Source: a bacterium
GTDB taxonomy: Bacteria; Patescibacteriota; Minisyncoccia; Phycocordibacterales; Zambryskibacteraceae
Reading direction: 5' to 3'
Assembly: GCA_023266935.1 (NCBI GenBank)
Contig: JAHFOF010000001.1
Coordinates: 64,369-103,819 of the forward strand
Length of the DNA: 39,451 nt
Shown here: one piece after another, positions 9,569-16,939 of the stretch
How positions within the stretch are numbered: position 1 is the stretch's first letter
Layout of the letters: each line of letters starts with the position of its first letter
The notes under the pieces: generated by a model
Database searches by the model: none
Told to the model about the DNA's origin: nothing
What the model saw: only the letters and a program-made list of their open reading frames with translations
Position numbers and translations under genes: made by a program

Positions 9569-10753
9569 ATGAAATCAGATATTGATGAATTGCTAACACG
9601 GGGGGTGGCCAACGTTATTCCTCGTGATTTGGCTTTAAACAAATTAAACTCAGGTGATTCTTTGCGTATTTATTTTGGTATTGACCCGACAGGGGCAAAA
9701 CTTCACCTAGGACATTCAGTGCCACTTCGAAAACTCAAAGCCTTTAGCGAAGCGGGACACCACGTTATTTTTGTAGTCGGGAGCTTTACTGCGATGATAG
9801 GTGATCCCTCCGGACAAGATACTCTCCGAGAACCATTAACAAAAGGACAAGTTGAAGAAAATTTTAAAAATTATAAAGAACAAGCTCAAAAAGTTTTAGA
9901 TTTATCTAAAGTTGAAATACGTTACAATCACGAATGGCTAGAACCATTAAGATTTCCAGACATCATCAACCTGGCCAGCAAGTTTACTGTTCAACAAATG
10001 CTTCAGCGGGATATGTTTGAGAGAAGAATGAGAGAAGGGAAGCCGATTGCACTCCATGAATTTCTCTATCCTCTTATGGTTGGTTATGATTCAGTCGTGC
10101 TCGACGTGGACGGAGAGATGGGTGGTTCTGATCAAGAATTTAACATGTTGGCCGGACGAGACCTTCAAAAAAGTTTTGGCAAACGAGAAAAATTTGTTTT
10201 AACAACAAAGCTTATAGAAGGAACTGACGGGCGCAAGATGAGCAAAACATATAATAACTGTATTTACCTAGAAGATAAGCCAAACGATATGTATGGGAAA
10301 ATCATGAGCATGATTGATGCTCAGATCATTCCTTATTTTGAACTCTGCACGAACACGCCCACATTAGAAATAAAAGAAATGTCGGTCAAACTAGAAGACG
10401 GCTCTCTTCATCCCAAGGAAGCGAAGATGCAACTTGCTCGGGAAATTGTTTCTCTCTATCATGGAGAAAAATCTGCGAAGGAAGCGGAGGAAAATTTCAT
10501 AAAGACTTTCTCTAATAGAGAAATACCAAATGATTTAATGGTAACCGAGGTTGTTTTAAGATCTAAGTTGGTCGATATTCTGCTCGAACAGAAATTGGTT
10601 GAGTCTAAAAGTGAGTGGAGAAGACTGGTAGATGAAAAAGCGGTTTCAGATGCTGAAACAGGTGAAATTGTAGAATCTGCTGACCAAATCGTAGAAAAAA
10701 ATATCATATTAAAAATCGGCAAGCGCCGATTTTTAAAGATAGAAATCCTTTAA
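9569..10753 (+). CDS. tyrS: Tyrosyl-tRNA synthetase
   Basis: 'FGIDPTGAKLHLGHSVPLRKL', 'DGRKMSKTYNN' KMSKS motif, C-terminal S4-like segment. Confidence 0.95.
   Translation: MKSDIDELLTRGVANVIPRDLALNKLNSGDSLRIYFGIDPTGAKLHLGHSVPLRKLKAFSEAGHHVIFVVGSFTAMIGDPSGQDTLREPLTKGQVEENFKNYKEQAQKVLDLSKVEIRYNHEWLEPLRFPDIINLASKFTVQQMLQRDMFERRMREGKPIALHEFLYPLMVGYDSVVLDVDGEMGGSDQEFNMLAGRDLQKSFGKREKFVLTTKLIEGTDGRKMSKTYNNCIYLEDKPNDMYGKIMSMIDAQIIPYFELCTNTPTLEIKEMSVKLEDGSLHPKEAKMQLAREIVSLYHGEKSAKEAEENFIKTFSNREIPNDLMVTEVVLRSKLVDILLEQKLVESKSEWRRLVDEKAVSDAETGEIVESADQIVEKNIILKIGKRRFLKIEIL
10711..10735. terminator. Terminator-like hairpin inside the 3' end of tyrS
   Basis: AAAAATCGGC-AAGC-GCCGATTTTT, 10-bp perfect stem, A/T flanks, just before the stop codon. 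Confidence 0.7.
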
Positions 10754-10927
10754 CTACATCTCGTCTTCATCGCCGAACCCTTCCTCTTCCTCATCTTCTT
10801 CATCTATTAAATCATCTATAGGAACAGTATTCTGGTCGAGGTCATCATCATCTAGGGGTACAGCAGGTTTAGCACCTGGTGTAAAAGGGTCGTCGAGTTC
10901 CAAGTCATCTTTTAAAATGTCATCCAT
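10754..10927 (-). CDS. 57-aa highly acidic protein (absent from the ORF track)
   Basis: Manual reverse translation: MDDILKDDLELDDPFTPGAKPAVPLDDDDLDQNTVPIDDLIDEEDEEEEGFGDEDEM*. Confidence 0.7.
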   Translation of the reverse strand: MDDILKDDLELDDPFTPGAKPAVPLDDDDLDQNTVPIDDLIDEEDEEEEGFGDEDEM

Positions 10928-10998
10928 TGTTTATCGTTTTATTTTTAACTCCATATTTGTAGCAGATAGCTATATATTTTGCAAACAAGACGAGAAGG

Positions 10999-11550
10999 TT
11001 AATCTGTGGATAATCGTTTTTTTTGTTTAAAAGAAACTAGATGGGTGATTCCTATCGCACAAGCGTCCACCTCGTCGTCATATTTTGGGACGGTTTTCAT
11101 CGAAAGCAGACGAAGAGTCATTGTTTCCACTTCATTTTTCCCTGCTTTGCCGTATCCAGTTACTGCAATTTTTATTTCTTGTGGGCTGTATTCAAATATT
11201 TCTAATTTGGCACTAATAGATTCGTACAAGATTACTCCTCGAGCCTCTGCCACCCTGAGTGCAGTTGATGTGTTTTGATTAAAAAATAGTTTTTCAATAG
11301 CTAGTTGTGTGGGTTTGTATTTTTTGATTATTTTTTTAATTTCTAAACCAATTTGTTTTAATCTTCGAGATTGGGATTCTTTTTTGTTAGTCAAAATGCA
11401 TTTAGAAAAAAACAGTTTTTCTTTTTGGCCATTTTTAGAGAGCACAGCTATACCGATTCGATCGAACCCGGGATCAACGGCCAGAATTTTTGCCTCGGCC
11501 AGATCGGTGGGGTTAGTCGGCGTTTGTGTAGACGTCTTGAACTTCTTCAT
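10999..11550 (-). CDS. ruvC: Crossover junction endodeoxyribonuclease RuvC
   Basis: 'ILAVDPGFDRIGIAVL', 'AIEKLFFNQNTSTALRVAEARGVIL', 'DEVDACAIGITH'. Confidence 0.93.
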   Translation of the reverse strand: MKKFKTSTQTPTNPTDLAEAKILAVDPGFDRIGIAVLSKNGQKEKLFFSKCILTNKKESQSRRLKQIGLEIKKIIKKYKPTQLAIEKLFFNQNTSTALRVAEARGVILYESISAKLEIFEYSPQEIKIAVTGYGKAGKNEVETMTLRLLSMKTVPKYDDEVDACAIGITHLVSFKQKKRLSTD

Positions 11551-12049
11551 TTTCTTCTAAATCATTTATAAGTTTTTCTAAGGTTGACTCGTCTTCTGAC
11601 GAAAGAGGGGTGGTCGAGTTCGGAATCCATTCGGTGCTGTGAGGTTCTTTGGTAAAAGCCCAAAGAGCGGAGCCAGGTGTTGCTAATTCAAAACCGTTCA
11701 AACTTAAAACATGTTTTATTTCTTGAGCGGCCTTGTTTCTGTTCGTGGTTAAAGCTTCGATAATTAAAGCAGAGCCTCCGGGACCATAACATTCATAAGT
11801 AATTGCATCTAAGTGTTCTCCCTCACCCCCAGCGCCCTTTTTAACCGCTCGGTCAATATTATCTGAAGGCATATTAAATTCCCGCGCTTTTTCTATGACT
11901 GCTCTAAGAGAAGGAGAATTAACATCGCCTTTGGTTATTCTTGAAGCGGAAGAAATCAGTTTGGCCATTTTAGAAAAAACCTTTGATTTTTGGGCGTCAG
12001 TTTTTTCCTTTTGCCTTTTTATCTTTGACCATTTGTTGTGTCCTGACAT
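11513..12049 (-). CDS. YebC/PmpR family protein, shortened form
   Basis: 'MSGHNKWSKIKRQKEKTDAQKSKVFSKMAKLI', 'RAVKKGAGGEGEHLDAITYECYGPGG', ends 'EEVQDVYTNAD'. Confidence 0.92.
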   Translation of the reverse strand: MSGHNKWSKIKRQKEKTDAQKSKVFSKMAKLISSASRITKGDVNSPSLRAVIEKAREFNMPSDNIDRAVKKGAGGEGEHLDAITYECYGPGGSALIIEALTTNRNKAAQEIKHVLSLNGFELATPGSALWAFTKEPHSTEWIPNSTTPLSSEDESTLEKLINDLEENEEVQDVYTNAD

Positions 12050-12148
12050 GCCCATAGCTTATAGGTTTTATCCCCCAGCTTCAAGTTTGCTTTTGGTTGA
12101 AGATTAGGGTAATTTCAAATTAGAAAGTTTCCCAAACATGAGGACCAA

Positions 12149-12721
12149 ATGAAAGAGGTATTTCTTACAGTTGGACCGCGTGGTGCTGGCAAATCGATGT
12201 TCTGCGAGAAGGCCTTAGAGCTTGATCCGGAGCTTGTTTTGATTAGTCGAGACAAGATTCTTATTGAACTCTTTGGTACTACCGGATTAAGTCCGTACAC
12301 CAACGATCATGTTATCGGTTGGAAAAAGATGGAAAAGGTGGTTCAGAGTATTCTCAAAAGAATAAAAGTTCAGATAATCCTTGATTGTTGGAACGGATTT
12401 CCTGAAGAACGCCGAAATCTGACCGAGTTTCTGCGAACTTGCGGAGCGGAAAAAATCACCGCTTGGTATTTTGTAACCAGTGAGGAAATTTGTACAAAAC
12501 AACGGCTAACAAGAGATAAAGAGGAAGGACCGAACGGTCTAGCAAACCGAGATTGGTATGATGCCGTGTATTGCGGTGCCTACAAACGAGATCACGCGCT
12601 GTTTCATTCTATGCCGGTCGATGTTGATCAGGGATTCGATGAAATAATTCGGATTGATCCTTTCACCATGCATCCGAAAGATATTCTTCGTCTTCAAATT
12701 GATCTAGATTTGATTCAGTAA
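12149..12721 (+). CDS. P-loop kinase/ATPase (AAA or polynucleotide-kinase-like)
   Basis: Walker A 'TVGPRGAGKSMF'; 'LILDCWN'-type strand; single-gene unit ending in a terminator. Confidence 0.7.
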   Translation: MKEVFLTVGPRGAGKSMFCEKALELDPELVLISRDKILIELFGTTGLSPYTNDHVIGWKKMEKVVQSILKRIKVQIILDCWNGFPEERRNLTEFLRTCGAEKITAWYFVTSEEICTKQRLTRDKEEGPNGLANRDWYDAVYCGAYKRDHALFHSMPVDVDQGFDEIIRIDPFTMHPKDILRLQIDLDLIQ

Positions 12722-12750
12722 CCGATTTTCTAATGAGAATCGGTTTTTTT
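12721..12750 (+). terminator. Intrinsic terminator
   Basis: ACCGATTTTC-TAAT-GAGAATCGGT + T7. Confidence 0.9.
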
Positions 12751-13780
12751 ATAAAAGTTTTCGCTGAAGATTTTTTGGTAATTTTAATCCCAGATGATGA
12801 TATGCAGTTTCAGACAAGGTTCGACCTCGTGGAGTACGTTCTATCATTCCCATCTGAATTAAATACGGCTCGTTGAATTCTTCTATGGTCGCTTCTTCTT
12901 CAGAAAGGGCAGCGGCCAATGTCCCGAGACCTACTGGACCACCATTGAATTTATGGGCCATCGTTTCAAGAAGTTTCCTGTCAGATGGGGAAAGCCCAAT
13001 ATCATCTATTCCTAAAAGTTTAAGTGATTCTTCCACGGTTTCTTTGTCCAAGGTTTTTTTATGAACCTGTGCATAATCTCGAGCGCGTTTGAGAAAATAA
13101 TTTGCTGTGCGTGGAGTGAATCTACTTCGTTTGGAAATTTCTTTTTCTGCTGTGCCGTCTGTTTCTACTCCGAGAATTTTGGCCGACCTTTTTATAATTT
13201 TTTCTATTTCTTCGTCTGTATAAAATTCGAGACGGAATACTCCTCCTGAAAAACGCGAACGAAGAGGAGAAGAAATCATGGCCACACGTGTTGTGGCTGC
13301 AAGGAGAGTGAATGGGGGTAATTCGAGTTGGATGGTTCGAGCAGACGGACCTTTGCCAATGATGATATCAAGTGAGCCAGATTCCATCGCAGGGTAGAGG
13401 ACTTCCTCAATCGTTTTGTTTAATCGATGAATCTCGTCAATAAACAAAATATCTCCAGGCGTAAGGTTGGTCAAAATAGAAGCAAGGTCGCCAACTTTTT
13501 CTAAGGCCGGCCCGGAAGTAATCTTCATCGCTCTACCTGTGGTTTTCGATATCAAATGAGCGAGAGTCGTCTTCCCGAGTCCAGGAGGGCCATAAAACAG
13601 AATGTGTTCGGGGGGAACTCCTCGTTCTTCGGCTGCTTGGAGAAGGATGCGGAGGTTTTCTTTGATTGCTTTTTGTCCAATGTAATCATCCCATTTTGAA
13701 GGACGAAGTTCTTCGCCCACAAATTTTTCTTCCCCCTCTGTTTTTTCCTTCTTTTTTTCTGTGATTTTCTTACTTGACAT
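12749..13780 (-). CDS. ruvB: Holliday junction DNA helicase RuvB
   Basis: 'LRPSKWDDYIGQKAIKENL', 'HILFYGPPGLGKTTLAHLI', 'LFIDEIHRL', 'RGRTLSETAYHHLG'. Confidence 0.97.
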   Translation of the reverse strand: MSSKKITEKKKEKTEGEEKFVGEELRPSKWDDYIGQKAIKENLRILLQAAEERGVPPEHILFYGPPGLGKTTLAHLISKTTGRAMKITSGPALEKVGDLASILTNLTPGDILFIDEIHRLNKTIEEVLYPAMESGSLDIIIGKGPSARTIQLELPPFTLLAATTRVAMISSPLRSRFSGGVFRLEFYTDEEIEKIIKRSAKILGVETDGTAEKEISKRSRFTPRTANYFLKRARDYAQVHKKTLDKETVEESLKLLGIDDIGLSPSDRKLLETMAHKFNGGPVGLGTLAAALSEEEATIEEFNEPYLIQMGMIERTPRGRTLSETAYHHLGLKLPKNLQRKLL

Positions 13781-13802
13781 AAAATCTATTCCATGCTAGG
13801 AT
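13774..13802 (+). promoter_or_regulatory. Sigma70-type promoter for the ncRNA
   Basis: TTGACA (13774-13779), 17-nt spacer, TAGGAT (13797-13802); -35 overlaps the divergent ruvB start codon. Confidence 0.7.
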
Positions 13803-13809
13803 ATTTATT

Positions 13810-14040
13810 GAACAAATCGGTTCTCCAAATTGTGCTCCAAATCATAAATCTCTAAGCAACAACCGCCGCAAGGCACTTCGGGGGTTTCTTTGAGGACGTT
13901 CTTGGGAGCCCCGTGCTTTCTGAGGCTATCCTAGAAAGATTCTCTTAACTTTTAACTTTTGGGTTCTAAGTGTTGCTTGGAGATTCATGCTTTTGAGCTC
14001 TCTCCCTATTCCATTATTCATGGAAAATAGGAGCTTGCAA
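13810..14040 (+). ncRNA. Structured small RNA, 6S-like candidate (approximate ends)
   Basis: 15-bp closing stem AATCTCTAAGCAACA (13847-13861)/TGTTGCTTGGAGATT (13971-13985) with internal hairpins; promoter upstream; no supported ORF. Confidence 0.6.
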
Positions 14041-14070
14041 CGATTGACAGGATTTATCTCTCTGTCGCAG

Positions 14071-15753
14071 TTATTCCATTCTAGAAAGATCAACCACTCG
14101 ACGTAGTTCTTCTACAGAAGTTACTCCAGCTAATATTTTTAATACTCCATCTTCAATTAGGTCCAAAAGTTTTTGAGGTTTGGCTGCAAGCACGATGTCT
14201 CGTTCGCTAGGGTTAGCGATAACAGCTTTTTCTATCGCATCATCAATCAAAATCGCTTCGTATATACCGATTCGGCCCTTAAATCCAGAGCCGTTGCATT
14301 CTTTACATCCAACAGGTTCCCAGACTTTTTCTTTTTGAACACCCTCTAAATAACTCGCGTCAGTAATTTCTGTGAGGGTTTTTTCTATAAGACTTTTTTC
14401 TGTACCGACAAGTAGCTTTTCTTTTTTACAAACAGGACAAAGTTTTCGTACCAATCTTTGGGCGATGGAAATATTTAAAGCCGAAGAAATCACTTTTGGG
14501 TTCACTCCTAAATCAAGAAGGCGAGGGAATGAACCAGCGGCATTATTTGTGTGAAGAGTTGAAAGCACGAGGTGTCCGGTGAGAGCTGCATTTACGGCCA
14601 CCTCTGCTGTTTCTGTGTCTCGGATTTCTCCAACCATGATGACATCTGGATCTTGGCGTAAAGCACTACGAAGTCCAGAAGCGAAAGTGTAGTCTCCTTC
14701 TTCGTCGGTTTGAGTTTGGACTATACCAGCGATGTGATACTCAATCGGGTTTTCTATGGTGATAACTTTTATATCTGGAGTATAAATTTTGCGTAGAAAA
14801 GCATATAAAGTAGTAGTTTTCCCTGAACCTGTTGGTCCGGTGGTGAGAATCATTCCGTTTGGTTTGACGATTTCTTTTTTAAGGACTTCCAACAACTTAG
14901 GATGAATACCTAAATCTTCTAAAGGAACAGAAATTGCTTCTGGGGTAAGGATACGAAGAACTACTGATTCATCATATGGACCAGGGAGAAGAGAAGTACG
15001 AATTTCTATTTCAGCGTCACCAATTTTAATAGAAAAGCGTCCGTCTTGCGCCTTGCTTTTTGTGTTAAGTTTTAAATTTGAAATCAATTTAACGCGTGAA
15101 AGCAGAAGTTCAAACGTTTCCTTATCAAATTTTAAAATATCTGTAAGCACTCCATCGAGTCTGTAGCGAAGACGAACCGAGGTTTCTTCTGGTTCAATGT
15201 GGATATCAGAAGCTTTGAGCGATATACCTCCAGCGAGAATTATTTCAAGGATTTTAGAAATTCTATAAGCGCGTTTCATCGAAAGCACTCCGTCGATGAG
15301 CTTTTTTACATCTTCCAGAGTTTCAACTTTTTTCATCATGTCTAAAATATCTGCGTTTGAGATATCGAGCGCTCCGGATGAAGTTTCAGAAGAATAAGAT
15401 AGGTCTTTGTATCTCTCCCAAACTTTATTGAGTGAGGCATGAGAAACCATATACATCTGGGGGGTGAACCCTCGAGTTTTGAAGTCTTCTATAAGCTCTA
15501 GAGTTTTTTCATTTGTTGGGGCTAGGACGGCCACGTCAATTTTTTTATCGGTGATGTTAAATACAGCGAGGTTTGCGCCTCGAGCATCAATTTCTTTTAC
15601 CACACGTAGAGCATCGATGTTTATAGGGTGAGCCGATAGGTCGAGATAAGGTACCCCATATTTAACAGAGAGAGTAGAAGCCAAAGCTTCCTCTTCTTGT
15701 TTGAGGAGAACTTCAACTCGTCCTTTTTCTTTCTCTTCATCGAACTGAATCAT
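14071..15753 (-). CDS. pilB: Type IV pilus/type II secretion assembly ATPase PilB/GspE family
   Basis: 'GMILTTGPTGSGKTTTLYAFL', 'GEIRDTETAEVAVNAALTGHLVLSTLHTNNA', CxxC pair 'CPVCKK...CKECNGSGFKGRIGIYE'. Confidence 0.95.
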   Translation of the reverse strand: MIQFDEEKEKGRVEVLLKQEEEALASTLSVKYGVPYLDLSAHPINIDALRVVKEIDARGANLAVFNITDKKIDVAVLAPTNEKTLELIEDFKTRGFTPQMYMVSHASLNKVWERYKDLSYSSETSSGALDISNADILDMMKKVETLEDVKKLIDGVLSMKRAYRISKILEIILAGGISLKASDIHIEPEETSVRLRYRLDGVLTDILKFDKETFELLLSRVKLISNLKLNTKSKAQDGRFSIKIGDAEIEIRTSLLPGPYDESVVLRILTPEAISVPLEDLGIHPKLLEVLKKEIVKPNGMILTTGPTGSGKTTTLYAFLRKIYTPDIKVITIENPIEYHIAGIVQTQTDEEGDYTFASGLRSALRQDPDVIMVGEIRDTETAEVAVNAALTGHLVLSTLHTNNAAGSFPRLLDLGVNPKVISSALNISIAQRLVRKLCPVCKKEKLLVGTEKSLIEKTLTEITDASYLEGVQKEKVWEPVGCKECNGSGFKGRIGIYEAILIDDAIEKAVIANPSERDIVLAAKPQKLLDLIEDGVLKILAGVTSVEELRRVVDLSRME

Positions 15754-15875
15754 TTGGTTATATTCTACATTAGAGCCGAGAAATTACCCATAACCTCTGA
15801 TACCACTTTACTTATTTGTTTGAATGAGTAGAGTAAAACCAGTATGTTCCCTATGATCCCAATCGCGAGGCCCCA

Positions 15876-16451
15876 ATGCTATTAAAGTGTTTTGAAGAAC
15901 CAAGGTATACAGGCAGTTTTCAAGAAACTAACACGGCAGAACAGATTATCAGGGTTTGTCCGTGGCTCTGGGCCTTTAGGCAGATTTGGGCAGAAGGTTG
16001 GGCTTGTCAATCGGGTTCAATTCACATTCCCACCAGAGAGATGCTCAAACAGAAAGTAGGTAGTGACAGTATTTTCTTCTATTGTGTGAAAAATCACATT
16101 CACACAGTGAAAAAACTTCCTCCCAGAGAACTGTTGAATTTCGCTGATCTCAGCAAACCTCTCTCTGAGCCAAATCCAGATTCGGATGGAGAAACAATCG
16201 CGGAACGAATCATCGCTTCTCTGAGAATTTCACCCGATGTTCTTAAAGAAATGGTTGTGACGGGGAAACTCTACATTCCACAAATTGTGGTGGAAACCCA
16301 AGGACCAGTAGACCGAAGCGAGCATTACTTCATGTACATGTCCCAGAATGAATCTGGTGGACCAAGGCCAAACCTGGCCCCAATGATTCTTTTGGAAGCC
16401 GGAACCTTCGAGCCCAAGTGGTTCAAGAAGTCAGACATAACCGCAGATTAA
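15876..16451 (+). CDS. Hypothetical protein, single-gene unit
   Basis: 191-aa ORF, ends inside an intrinsic terminator; no recognised motif. Confidence 0.6.
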   Translation: MLLKCFEEPRYTGSFQETNTAEQIIRVCPWLWAFRQIWAEGWACQSGSIHIPTREMLKQKVGSDSIFFYCVKNHIHTVKKLPPRELLNFADLSKPLSEPNPDSDGETIAERIIASLRISPDVLKEMVVTGKLYIPQIVVETQGPVDRSEHYFMYMSQNESGGPRPNLAPMILLEAGTFEPKWFKKSDITAD

Positions 16452-16464
16452 TCTGCGGTTTTTT
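16439..16464 (+). terminator. Intrinsic terminator overlapping stop codon of 15876..16451
   Basis: AACCGCAGAT-TA-ATCTGCGGTTTTTT. Confidence 0.9.
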
Positions 16465-16504
16465 ACATATAATTATTAAATCGGACAAATGTTATAATGC
16501 TCGA

Positions 16505-16939
16505 ATGGAGCATATTTCTAAGAGTTTAGAGGAAACAAGGGCTGTAGCCGAGGGCTTTTTAGAAGGTTTAAAAAAAGGAGAGAGAGCTACGGTGGTAGCC
16601 CTCTCTGGTGAGCTTGGTTCGGGAAAAACAGCTTTCAGCCAGTTCGTTGGAGACATATTAGGAGTGAAAGAAACAATGCAGAGTCCAACGTTTGTTCTCA
16701 TGAAAATTTATCCAATTGAATACAAAGGATTTAAAAATTTGATTCATATTGATGCATACAGATTAGAAAAAGAATCGGAACTTCTTCATCTGGGTTGGGA
16801 GGAAATAATAAAAGAACCAGAAAATTTAATCTTGATTGAATGGCCAGAGAGAGTGAATGAAATAATTCCTCTCGACGCACAGAAAATTTCTTTTGCCCAC
16901 ATAAATACAGATACTCGATCTATCACAAATGAAAACTAA
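16505..16939 (+). CDS. tsaE: tRNA threonylcarbamoyladenosine biosynthesis ATPase TsaE
   Basis: 'VVALSGELGSGKTAFSQFVGDILGV', 'QSPTFVLM', 'HIDAYRL', 'LIEWPERV'. Confidence 0.92.
   Translation: MEHISKSLEETRAVAEGFLEGLKKGERATVVALSGELGSGKTAFSQFVGDILGVKETMQSPTFVLMKIYPIEYKGFKNLIHIDAYRLEKESELLHLGWEEIIKEPENLILIEWPERVNEIIPLDAQKISFAHINTDTRSITNEN

Noticed and set aside
15780-15875. Inverted repeat TTTACTTATT…AATGAGTAGAGTAAA upstream of 15876
   Set aside because: Imperfect, AT-rich and lacking further support; could be an operator but evidence is too weak.
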